Shown piece by piece: positions 1 through 6,134 of a stretch of 6,374 nt of DNA (its first letter is position 1; each line of letters opens with the position of its first letter). The DNA lies in assembly GCA_036005845.1 (NCBI GenBank), contig DASYQD010000135.1, forward strand, positions 1 to 6,374. Reading direction: 5' to 3'. The DNA is from DASYQD01 sp036005845. Its GTDB lineage: Bacteria; Acidobacteriota; Thermoanaerobaculia; Multivoradales; JAIOJS01. The translations under genes were made by a program, and so were the position numbers. The notes below the pieces were generated by a model. It made no database searches and was not told the origin of the DNA. It was given only the letters and a program-made list of their open reading frames with translations.

Positions 1-983
1 ATCGGCCGCGGCGGCAGCGGGTGGCGCTCGTCGGCTGCGGCGAAGCGGCGGTCGAGCTGGCGGCGAAGATCGCGCGCCATCATTGGCACGGCCTCGACGT
101 GGTGGGCCACCTGCACACGCCGCTCGACCCGCCGCCGGGCGACGACGGCGGCGGCGCTCTCGGCACTTGCCTGGGCAGCATCGAGGAGGTGCCGGCGCTG
201 CTGCGCGCCGACGCCTTCGACCATCTCGTCGTCGTCTCGCCGACGCACACCTGGCAGAGCCGGCTCCTCGACCTGCTCGCCGACGAGCGCCCCGCGCACA
301 CCGCGCTGCTGCTGTTGCCCGGCCCGTTCGAGAGCCTCATCGGCCGCATGCGCTACCGCTGGGTCAGCGACCTGCCGCTCATCGAGGTGATCGGCGCCAG
401 CGAGTGGCGCATCCAGCGGCCGTGGAAACGGCTCTTCGACGTCGTCGCCGGCGGCGCCTGGCTGCTCGTCGCGTCGCCGGCGATGATCGTCTGCGCGCTG
501 GTCGTGCGCCTCACCTCGCCGGGGCCGGTGCTCTACCGGCAGACGCGGGTCGGGCGCGGACAGGCACCGTTCACGCTGCTCAAGTTCCGCACCATGCGCG
601 AGGGCGCCGAGCAGGGCGAGGAGGTGCTCGCCACGCCGGGCGACCCGCGGCTGACGCCGGTGGGCGCCTTCATGCGGCGGACGCGGCTCGACGAGCTGCC
701 GCAGCTCCTCAACGTGCTCGGCGGCTCGATGAGCCTGGTGGGTCCGCGGCCCGAGCGGCCCGGCTTCGTGCGCGCCTACCTCGAGCGCGTGCCCGGCTAC
801 GGCGAGCGCTTCTCGCTGCGGCCCGGGCTCACCGGCCTGGCGCAGGTCAACGGCGAGTACGACTCGACGCCGGAGAACAAGCTGCGCTACGACCTCGCCT
901 ACCAGGCCAACTGGAGTCTCTGGCTGGACCTGTCGATCCTCGTGCGCACCATCCGCACGGTATTGAGCTCGCGCGGCGTCTAG
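1..983 (+). CDS. Polyprenyl-phosphate sugar-1-phosphate transferase (WcaJ/WbaP-like), 5' end outside window
   Basis: It transfers a sugar-1-phosphate from a nucleotide sugar to undecaprenyl phosphate at the inner membrane, the first committed step of surface glycan assembly. The reading frame is open to the left edge (first full codon at base 3). The GTG at 21 sits inside a Rossmann-like region, so I treat the gene as partial; family members usually have about 450-470 residues with four N-terminal membrane helices, which would lie upstream. Numbering from that GTG: a nucleotide-binding-like motif VGCGEAA at 4-10; a hydrophobic re-entrant/membrane segment at about 140-163; the catalytic bacterial sugar transferase domain from about 136 to the end, with LLKFRTMRE at 186-194, the Asp-Glu dyad in TRLDELPQLLN (D224, E225), SLVGPRPERP at 238-247, LRPGLTGLAQVNGEY at 267-281 and KLRYDLAYQANWSLWLDL at 287-304. 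The family call is secure; the sugar (glucose, galactose or other) cannot be told. The stop codon shares CTAG with the convergent TPR gene. Confidence 0.93.
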   Translation, partial: RPRRQRVALVGCGEAAVELAAKIARHHWHGLDVVGHLHTPLDPPPGDDGGGALGTCLGSIEEVPALLRADAFDHLVVVSPTHTWQSRLLDLLADERPAHTALLLLPGPFESLIGRMRYRWVSDLPLIEVIGASEWRIQRPWKRLFDVVAGGAWLLVASPAMIVCALVVRLTSPGPVLYRQTRVGRGQAPFTLLKFRTMREGAEQGEEVLATPGDPRLTPVGAFMRRTRLDELPQLLNVLGGSMSLVGPRPERPGFVRAYLERVPGYGERFSLRPGLTGLAQVNGEYDSTPENKLRYDLAYQANWSLWLDLSILVRTIRTVLSSRGV

Positions 984-1501
984 GGCTTCGCCGCGGCCGG
1001 CGCCGCCGGCGGCACGAGTGGCGGGATCGGCAGCAGCGGCGCCCGCTCGACGAGCGGCCGCGCGCCGGCGGGCACCTGCTCCTCCAGCCGCATCGGCGCC
1101 AGAGCGGCGCCGCGGCGCAGCTGCACCACCGCCTCGTCGACGCGCCCCTGGCGCCAGAGCGACAGCCCCCAGTGGAAGAGCACCTCCGGCCGCAGCTCGT
1201 GCGCCGCGGCGCGCTGGTAGGCGCGGTCGGCGTCGGCGAGACGGCCGGTGACGAGCAGCAGGTCGCCTTCGAAGGCGAGCGGCTCGACGGCGGCGCGGTC
1301 GAGCTCCTGCGCGCGCTCGAGCGCCAGCTCGCTCACCCGCAGCGTGATGCCGGGCGCCCGCGCGTTGCCGATCGCCGTCATCTCGGCCTGCACGGCGCGC
1401 ACGAGGGCACTGGCCTCGAGGCGATGCCACGCCCGCACCGCGTGCGCGACGAGCGCCAAGGCGAGAACGCCGGCGACCGCGAGGCGCACGCGTGGCGTCA
1501 C
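980..1501 (-). CDS. Small membrane-anchored TPR protein, partner of the upstream O-antigen ligase
   Basis: A protein of 173 residues. The GTG start at 1501 overlaps the TGA of the upstream ligase gene as GTGA and has a good Shine-Dalgarno sequence (GGAGAG, 6 bases upstream), so I chose it over longer in-frame extensions that would only read through the ligase gene. The N-terminus is MTPRVR followed by a hydrophobic helix at about 6-23, suggesting one membrane anchor or uncleaved signal, with the rest probably periplasmic. Two TPR-like helix pairs are visible, at about 72-105 (GRLADADRAYQRA) and 106-139 (FHWGLSLWRQGRVDEAVVQL). The tail (about 142-173) is rich in Pro and Ala. TPR units commonly mediate protein-protein contact, and some O-antigen ligase family proteins carry C-terminal TPRs fused on; here they are on a separate, translationally coupled gene. 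I infer a role as an accessory to the ligase. No catalytic motif is seen. Confidence 0.8.
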   Translation of the reverse strand: MTPRVRLAVAGVLALALVAHAVRAWHRLEASALVRAVQAEMTAIGNARAPGITLRVSELALERAQELDRAAVEPLAFEGDLLLVTGRLADADRAYQRAAAHELRPEVLFHWGLSLWRQGRVDEAVVQLRRGAALAPMRLEEQVPAGARPLVERAPLLPIPPLVPPAAPAAAKP

Positions 1502-2958
1502 GGCTCGCTCTCCGCGCCTTCTGCGTTGGCAAACAGCCAGCCGAAGAATGCCAATGCCGGGAATGCCACCGGCGCCAGCCGGAACGGGAAGTACGCCAGC
1601 GCCAGCAACGCGAGCGCGACGAGCCCGCCCCAACAGAGCGCGCGGTCGGCGCCTGGCAGGCGATCGCGCGCGCGCCACGCGGCGCGCAGCGTCAGCGCGG
1701 CGCCCCAGGCGAGCGCCAGCAGCCCGGGCCAGCCGAGGTCGGCGCCCACCTCGAGGTACTCGTTGTGCGCGTTGGCGAAGCTCGGGTTCAAGTGGCCGGC
1801 GAAGAACGGCACGCCCTCGCTCATCAGGCGCAGCTTGGCGGCGGCGAACTCGGCGCGGTAGGCGCCGAAGCCGACGCCGGCGAGCGGGTGCTCGCGCAGC
1901 AGCCGCTCCGCCACCCACCAGGCGTCGAGGCGGCCGCTCAAAGCCTCATTGAGGCCGGCGCCGACGCTCGCCGACCGCACCAGCGACTCGACTCGCACGC
2001 GCAGCGGCCGCACGGCGACGACGAGCAGCACGACCGCGGCAGCGGTGGCCGCCGCGCCGACCAGCACGTAACGCCGCGGCAGCAGCACCGCCCAGAGCAC
2101 GAGGCTGCCGAGCACCACCGCGATCAGCGAAGTCAGCGTCTGCGTGCCGGCGAGCGCGTAGACGCACAGCGCCAACGCCGTGAGACGCCACCAGAAGCGC
2201 CAGCCGCGGCTTCCCGGCAGACCGGCCTGCGCGACGAGGCAGGGCAGCACGAGCATGGCCGCGAGGTCGCCGGGGTTGCCGGCCAGCGAGGTGACGGCGA
2301 GGCGCTCGCCGGCCAGCGCCTCGGCGAAACCCACCGGCTGCCAGAGGTGGTGAAGCTGCAGGATGCCGAGCGCCGCCAGCGCCGCGGCGGGGAGCAGCGC
2401 GACGTCGAGCAGGCGGCGCAGCGTGGTGGACTCGAAGCCGATCGACCAGCCGACGAGCACCGCCGCGCCGATCGCCAAATCGGGCAGCGCATCCGCCACG
2501 TGCGCGGGGTGCGCCGTGGTGACGAAGCTCGCGGCGGCGACGAGGAGGAGCGGCAGTGCGGCGCGGAGCGCGGGCAGGCGCAGGATGTCGCGCAGCGTCC
2601 AGGCGCCGCCGGTTGCGGGCGCCTCGAGACGACGCGACCCGATGGCGAGCGCGATCAGCGAGGCAAGCGCCAGCGCTTCGGCGACCATCCGCTGCGGCAG
2701 CCGGAAGGCATCGAGCGCCACCGGCACGACGACGAACGGCGGCACGACGAGCGTGGCCATCGCCAACCACTCTGCCCAGCGCTGCGCATCGACTCGGCTT
2801 GCTCGCGCACGGGCACGCGCGGGCCCGCCCGTGGCGCGGGACGCACCTCCGGCGCGGGCACCGCTGCGCTTGCCTACGGTCTTCGCGTCCGGTTGCGCGT
2901 CATCGCCAGCGCGCCGGCCCGCGCCTCTGCCGCCTTTCGACTTACCGCCGCGTTTCAT
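1498..2958 (-). CDS. O-antigen ligase / polymerase family membrane protein (Wzy_C superfamily, WaaL- or Wzy-like)
   Basis: A polytopic inner-membrane protein of 486 residues that is expected to act on undecaprenyl-diphosphate-linked glycan at the periplasmic face, either ligating it to lipid A-core (WaaL) or polymerising repeat units (Wzy). About ten to twelve hydrophobic segments are visible, roughly at 65-85, 93-108, 132-149, 160-175, 183-201, 229-246, 258-292 (probably two), 297-316, 408-428, 440-458 and 461-478. Between about 317 and 405 lies a large loop, as in this superfamily, carrying SGRLDAWW (341-348), HPLAGVGFGAYRAEF (357-371) and NAHNEYLEVGADLGWPG (396-412); the conserved His of the last motif is H398. 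The first 57 residues are a Lys/Arg/Gly/Ala-rich hydrophilic tail that should be cytoplasmic. The ATG at 2958 has only a poor Shine-Dalgarno sequence (GACGAGACG), so a start further in is possible. It is first of two genes, coupled to the TPR gene. Family call firm; ligase versus polymerase not resolvable by eye. Confidence 0.88.
   Translation of the reverse strand: MKRGGKSKGGRGAGRRAGDDAQPDAKTVGKRSGARAGGASRATGGPARARARASRVDAQRWAEWLAMATLVVPPFVVVPVALDAFRLPQRMVAEALALASLIALAIGSRRLEAPATGGAWTLRDILRLPALRAALPLLLVAAASFVTTAHPAHVADALPDLAIGAAVLVGWSIGFESTTLRRLLDVALLPAAALAALGILQLHHLWQPVGFAEALAGERLAVTSLAGNPGDLAAMLVLPCLVAQAGLPGSRGWRFWWRLTALALCVYALAGTQTLTSLIAVVLGSLVLWAVLLPRRYVLVGAAATAAAVVLLVVAVRPLRVRVESLVRSASVGAGLNEALSGRLDAWWVAERLLREHPLAGVGFGAYRAEFAAAKLRLMSEGVPFFAGHLNPSFANAHNEYLEVGADLGWPGLLALAWGAALTLRAAWRARDRLPGADRALCWGGLVALALLALAYFPFRLAPVAFPALAFFGWLFANAEGAESEP
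1508..1513 (-). promoter_or_regulatory. Ribosome binding site that fixes the TPR gene start
   Basis: GGAGAG on the minus strand lies 6 bases before the GTG at 1501, inside the last codons of the ligase gene. It supports the short GTG start and termination-reinitiation coupling between the two genes. Most other starts in this window lack so clear a Shine-Dalgarno match. Confidence 0.6.
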
Positions 2959-3023
2959 CGTCTCGTCTGCGTGTCGGGTCGCGAACCGTGTGGGAGGGAG
3001 GCCGGTGATACGGTCCTTCGAGG
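2959..3023. promoter_or_regulatory. Divergent intergenic region between ligase and GT2 operons
   Basis: These 65 bases separate the ATG of the minus-strand ligase gene from the ATG of the plus-strand GT2 gene, so promoters for both operons would be expected here or inside the opposing coding sequences. I see no good -35/-10 pair on either strand. The notable element is a purine tract, GGGAGGGAGG at 2992-3001, which resembles an extended Shine-Dalgarno sequence for plus-strand translation but lies 22 bases before the GT2 ATG. Confidence 0.4.
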
Positions 3024-4109
3024 ATGCCTGGCGAGACCTCGCTGCAGTCCCCGACGGCGCCGGGAGGGGCGCCGAACAGCGCGCCGGCGACGCTCTCCGT
3101 CGTCATCCCCACCCACGACACCCGCGAGCTCGTCCTCGCCTGCCTCGCCGCGCTCGCCGCCGCCGTACCGCCCCCGGACGAGATCATCCTCGTCGACGAC
3201 GGCAGCGGCGACGGCACCGCCGCCGCGGTGGCGGCATCGTACCCCGCCGTCCGGCTGCTGCGGCACGAGCGGCCGCTGGGCTTCACCGCGGCCGCCAACG
3301 CCGGCGCGGCGCTCGCCACCGGCGATCTGCTGCTGCTGCTCAACAGCGACACCGAGCCGGCGCCGGAGGCGCTCGGGGCGCTGCTTGCCGCGTTTTCTGA
3401 CGACCCGCGGCTCGGCGTCGCGGGCGCCGCCCTCACCTACCCTGACGGCACACCGCAATGGAGCGGCGGCCGCGCGCCGGACGCGCGCTGGCTCTTCGCG
3501 CTCGGCAGCGGCATCGCGCAGCGGCTCGGCGGCTTTGCACCATGGCGGCGGCGCCGACCGGTCTCGGGCCACGGCGGCGGCGAGGTCGAGTGGGTCACCG
3601 GCGCCGCGCTGGCGATCCGCCGCTCCCTCTGGCACGAGCTCGGCGGCTTCGACCCGCGCTTCGAGCTCTACGCGCAGGACCTCGACCTCTGCGTGCGCGC
3701 CCGCGAGCGCGGCTGGCGCGTCGCCGTCGTAGCGGCCAGCCGCGTCGTGCACCACCACGGGGCGACGATCGGCCAAGCGTCGCGCGATTTGGCTGCCGGC
3801 GAAGGTGGAAAGGCGCTCACGGCGCGCGCCGACGCGCCGCGGCTGTGGGCGGACCTCGTGCGCTGGGCCGCGAAGCGGCGTGGGCCGGCAGCCGGGCGCC
3901 GCGCCGCGCGCTGGTTGCGCCTCGGCGGCGCCGTGCAACGCGGCCTGCTGGCGTGCGACGCGCTGCGCGGAGACGCGGCGCGCCAGCGCGCGCGCGCCCT
4001 GCGTCGTGTGTTGCGCGTCGCCGCGCAGGCGGCCCGCGAAGCCGCGGCGGCTCCCGCGGCGCCTCCCGCGCCGGCCGCCGCCGGCTTGCCCGGCGAGGGC
4101 CGAACGTAG
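3024..4109 (+). CDS. Family 2 glycosyltransferase (WbbL/rhamnosyltransferase-like)
   Basis: A cytoplasmic or membrane-associated inverting glycosyltransferase of 361 residues that would add a sugar from a nucleotide donor to the growing lipid-linked glycan. The GT-A fold begins at LSVVIPTHDT (24-33); VDDGSGDGT at 57-65 is the nucleotide-binding segment; GFTAAANAGAALATGD at 86-101 follows; LNSDTEP at 106-112 supplies the DXD-type metal site (D109); EWVTGAALAIRR at 189-200 and GGFDPRFELYAQDLDLC at 207-223 form the acceptor/catalytic region; VVHHHGATIG at 241-250 is the usual late His motif. The acidic pair normally written ED is QD here (Q218, D219). Beyond about 255 lies an Arg/Ala-rich C-terminal stretch ending in an Ala/Pro-rich tail, not part of the catalytic fold. 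ATG 3024 is the only ATG after the in-frame TGA at 3006; GAGG abuts it directly, too close to act as a normal ribosome binding site. Donor and linkage are unknown. First gene of an operon with the ABC exporter. Confidence 0.9.
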   Translation: MPGETSLQSPTAPGGAPNSAPATLSVVIPTHDTRELVLACLAALAAAVPPPDEIILVDDGSGDGTAAAVAASYPAVRLLRHERPLGFTAAANAGAALATGDLLLLLNSDTEPAPEALGALLAAFSDDPRLGVAGAALTYPDGTPQWSGGRAPDARWLFALGSGIAQRLGGFAPWRRRRPVSGHGGGEVEWVTGAALAIRRSLWHELGGFDPRFELYAQDLDLCVRARERGWRVAVVAASRVVHHHGATIGQASRDLAAGEGGKALTARADAPRLWADLVRWAAKRRGPAAGRRAARWLRLGGAVQRGLLACDALRGDAARQRARALRRVLRVAAQAAREAAAAPAAPPAPAAAGLPGEGRT

Positions 4110-4157
4110 TACAACCCGCTGCTCGGCCATCACTTCCGGCCCGGCTCCTTCGCACCA

Positions 4158-4922
4158 ATGCGCCGCCTCCTCAGCTACCGCGACCTCGTCGGCACCCTCG
4201 TCGTGCGCGAGCTGACGGTGCGCTACAAGCGCTCCACCATCGGCTTCGTCTGGACGATGCTTCAGCCGATGCTGACCATGATCGTGCTGCACATCGTCTT
4301 CTCGACCATGTTCCGCTTCCAAGTCGCCAACTACCCGGTCTACGTGCTCGCCGGCGTGCTGTTCTGGAACTTCTTCTCGCAGAGCATCATCAGCTCGATG
4401 AACAGCCTGCGCGGCAACGCCGGCCTGCTCAAGAAGCTGCCGGTGCCGCACGCCGTCTTCCCGCTGGCGACGGTGATCGCCGGCGTCATCAACCTGCTCC
4501 TGGCGCTCATCCCGCTCTTCGTCGTGCTGGTCGTCACCGGCCATCCGCTGGCGCCCTCGCTGCTCTTCCTGCCGGTGTCGATCGCCATCGCTACCGTGTT
4601 CACCCTCGGCGCCGGGCTGCTGCTGTCGCCGCTGGCGGTCTTCTTCTACGACGTCGTCGAGGTGGTGGGCGTGCTGATGATGCTCGCCATGTACGCGACG
4701 CCGATCTTCTATCCGATGACCATCGTGCCCGAGCGCTTCCGCTGGATGGTGCGCTTCAACCCGGTGCGCTCGATCCTCGAGGTCTTCCGCGACCCCATCT
4801 TCTACAGCAAGGTGCCGCCGCTCTCGCACCTCACCGTCGCCACCTCGGTGGCGGTGCTCGCCTTCGTGCTCGGCTGCTGGAGCTTCCGGCGGTCGGCGGA
4901 CCGCATCCCCTTCTACGTCTGA
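4158..4922 (+). CDS. wzm: Polysaccharide ABC exporter permease (ABC-2 type, Wzm-like)
   Basis: An inner-membrane subunit of 254 residues, the normal size for Wzm/KpsM/TagG permeases, which with its ATPase flips or exports undecaprenyl-linked glycan to the periplasm. The N-terminus is the amphipathic interface segment with the family hallmark VVRELTVRYKRSTIGF (15-30) followed by VWTMLQPML (31-39). Six membrane segments are visible at about 28-50, 57-77, 98-127, 133-162, 166-189 and 226-243. NPVRSILEVFRDPIFY (201-216) is the conserved loop before the last helix. ATG 4158 is chosen because the hallmark starts right after it; no Shine-Dalgarno sequence is apparent. It lies 48 bases after the GT2 stop, in the same reading frame, and 26 bases before the ATPase start. 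Lipopolysaccharide O-antigen, capsule or another glycan could be the substrate. Confidence 0.92.
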   Translation: MRRLLSYRDLVGTLVVRELTVRYKRSTIGFVWTMLQPMLTMIVLHIVFSTMFRFQVANYPVYVLAGVLFWNFFSQSIISSMNSLRGNAGLLKKLPVPHAVFPLATVIAGVINLLLALIPLFVVLVVTGHPLAPSLLFLPVSIAIATVFTLGAGLLLSPLAVFFYDVVEVVGVLMMLAMYATPIFYPMTIVPERFRWMVRFNPVRSILEVFRDPIFYSKVPPLSHLTVATSVAVLAFVLGCWSFRRSADRIPFYV

Positions 4923-4948
4923 GCCGCGCGCTGCCATCGAACGACGCC

Positions 4949-5752
4949 ATGCCCGTCATCCGCCTCGACGACGTCTCGCTGCGCTACCGGCTCGCCAAGC
5001 AGCGCATCCCGTCGCTCAAGGAGTACGCCATCCACATGCTGCGCGGCGCGCTCGTCTATCAGGAGCTGTGGGCGCTCGACGGCGTGAGCTTCTCGATCGA
5101 CCGCGGCGAGGTGGTGGGGATCGTCGGCCGCAACGGCGCCGGCAAGAGCACCCTGCTCAAGGTGATCTCGGGGATCTTGAAGCCGACGCGCGGGCGGGCG
5201 CAGGTGAACGGCCGCGTGTCGCCGCTGCTCGAGCTGGGCACCGGCTTCGACGTCGAGCTCACCGGGCGCGAGAACGTGGTGCTCAACGCGCTGTTGCTCG
5301 GGCGCAGCAAGCGCGAGGTGCGCGAGCGGTTCGACGCCATCGTCGACTTCGCCGAGCTGGGCGAGTTCATCGACGTGCCGTTGCGCAATTACTCGTCAGG
5401 GATGGTGGCGCGGCTGGGGTTCGCCATCGCCACCGCGTGGGATCCCGAGATCTTGATCCTCGACGAGGTGCTGGTGGTGGGCGACGCGGCGTTTCAGCAG
5501 AAGTGCCACGTGCGCGTACGGGAGGTGCTGGCGAGCGGCGCCACGGTGCTGATGGTGTCGCACGTCGGGCAGTTGCTGATCCAGGAGTGCAGCCGTTGTT
5601 TGTGGCTCGCGGAGGGGAAGCTGGTGGGCGACGGACCGCCGGCGGAAGTGCTGGCGGCGTACGAGCCGCACGAGATTGTCGCGCCGGCGGCGACGGCTTC
5701 GGAACCGGTCAAGCCCGAACCGGAGCGCGAGCCCGCGACCACCGGCGGCTGA
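4949..5752 (+). CDS. wzt: Polysaccharide ABC exporter ATPase (Wzt/KpsT/TagH-like), no C-terminal carbohydrate-binding domain
   Basis: The nucleotide-binding subunit (267 residues) that powers glycan export with the permease encoded just upstream. Visible motifs: beta-strand start VIRLDDVSLRY (3-13); Walker A GRNGAGKST at 60-68 (K66); SPLLELGTGFDVELTGREN at 91-109, typical of the Wzt/TagH subfamily; ABC signature RNYSSGMVARLGFAIA at 146-161; Walker B ILILDE at 168-173 (E173 catalytic); D-loop VVGDAAFQ at 176-183; switch His in MVSH (H205). ATG 4949 precedes the first strand directly; the frame is open far upstream, but that part is a shadow of the permease and GT2 genes. The nucleotide-binding domain ends near 240, followed by a 27-residue Pro/Glu/Ala-rich tail instead of the roughly 150-residue carbohydrate-binding domain of Wzt proteins that recognise a capped chain. 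Its 3' end overlaps the convergent VanZ-family gene by 44 bases. Confidence 0.93.
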   Translation: MPVIRLDDVSLRYRLAKQRIPSLKEYAIHMLRGALVYQELWALDGVSFSIDRGEVVGIVGRNGAGKSTLLKVISGILKPTRGRAQVNGRVSPLLELGTGFDVELTGRENVVLNALLLGRSKREVRERFDAIVDFAELGEFIDVPLRNYSSGMVARLGFAIATAWDPEILILDEVLVVGDAAFQQKCHVRVREVLASGATVLMVSHVGQLLIQECSRCLWLAEGKLVGDGPPAEVLAAYEPHEIVAPAATASEPVKPEPEREPATTGG

Positions 5753-6134
5753 GCGGCAGGGCGGCCGCCGCGGCCGCGGCACCGATGCCGTCGGCGGCGA
5801 GATCGGCGGGATCGGCGTCGCGGGTGGGGATGGTGCGCTGGCGCAGCTCGGTGGCGGCGCCGAAGACCACGCAGAGAACGACCGCAAGGAGGAGCGCGCG
5901 CCGCGAGCCTAGGCGCGACTCGGTAGCGCGGGCGAGGAGGAACGCCTGGACGAGGAAGAGGCCCGCGTGCGCCAGTTTGTCGGAGCCGAGGTCGAGGATC
6001 GCGGGCAGCCAGCGCGCGGCGAGCGGAGCGGCCGGGAGGCGGTCGAGGGTCATCAGCCACCAGATGACGAGGGCCCAGGCGAGGGCGAGCAGCGTCCACG
6101 CGAGGGGCGAGAGGCGGCGGCGCATCGTGGGCAT
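5709..6134 (-). CDS. VanZ-family small membrane protein
   Basis: A protein of 141 residues from the ATG at 6134 (138 if the ATG at 6125 is used; neither has a visible Shine-Dalgarno sequence). A longer TTG start at 6260 is open but its extra 42 residues look noncoding. Numbering from 6134: a membrane helix at about 9-28; SDKLAHAGLF at 51-60, the family's Asp-Lys...His motif; a helix at about 55-70; another at 79-95; then TELRQRTIPTRDAD at 95-108 and DLAADGIGA at 111-119, matching the VanZ-like pattern of a Glu and Gln followed by Arg-Asp and a final Asp...Gly-Ala (Asp replaces the usual Asn before the Gly). The last helix is Ala-rich. VanZ was named for low-level teicoplanin resistance, but most relatives have no known function; they often sit near envelope or exopolysaccharide genes. 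The role here is unknown. It is convergent with, and overlaps, the ATPase gene. Confidence 0.78.
   Translation of the reverse strand: MPTMRRRLSPLAWTLLALAWALVIWWLMTLDRLPAAPLAARWLPAILDLGSDKLAHAGLFLVQAFLLARATESRLGSRRALLLAVVLCVVFGAATELRQRTIPTRDADPADLAADGIGAAAAAAALPLSRRWSRARAPVRA
5761..5777. repeat. Two adjacent 8-base palindromes (GCGGCCGC, one-base spacer)
   Basis: GCGGCCGC occurs at 5761-5768 and again at 5770-5777, separated by a single C. On the minus strand it encodes part of the Ala run in the last helix of the VanZ-family protein, which is a sufficient explanation. It lies 9 bases beyond the ATPase stop and can fold as a GC-only hairpin, so it might slow transcription at the gene junction, but there is no U-tract as in an intrinsic terminator. 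Confidence 0.4.

Noticed and set aside
83..1861. 592-codon plus-strand ORF overlapping the sugar transferase and the TPR/ligase genes
   Set aside because: Arg/Ala-rich shadow frame with no motif, crossing two convergent real genes.
1502..1918. Longer N-terminus for the TPR protein, from ATG 1918
   Set aside because: The extra 139 residues are an Arg/Ala-rich out-of-frame reading of the ligase gene. The GTG at 1501 has a ribosome binding site and is followed at once by a membrane anchor.
1492..3732. 746-codon plus-strand ORF antisense to the ligase and running into the GT2 gene
   Set aside because: Its translation is low complexity, rich in Arg, Gln, Glu, His and Ala, with no domain. It mirrors the GC-rich codon use of the ligase on the other strand and ends inside the clearly real GT2 gene in a different frame.
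2955..4937. 660-codon minus-strand ORF antisense to GT2 and the permease
   Set aside because: It is rich in Arg, Glu, His and Gln with no recognisable motif, while the opposite strand holds two well-supported protein families over the same span. Typical antisense shadow in high-GC DNA.
3458..4948. N-terminal 497 codons of a 764-codon plus-strand frame that contains the ABC ATPase
   Set aside because: This part is an Arg/Ala-rich out-of-frame reading of GT2 and the permease. The ATPase domain begins just after ATG 4949, so the extension is not a fusion.
5753..5780. Bidirectional terminator at the ATPase/VanZ junction
   Set aside because: The GC-only palindromes could form a stem but lack any T-run on either side, and the segment is already explained as Ala codons of the VanZ-family gene.
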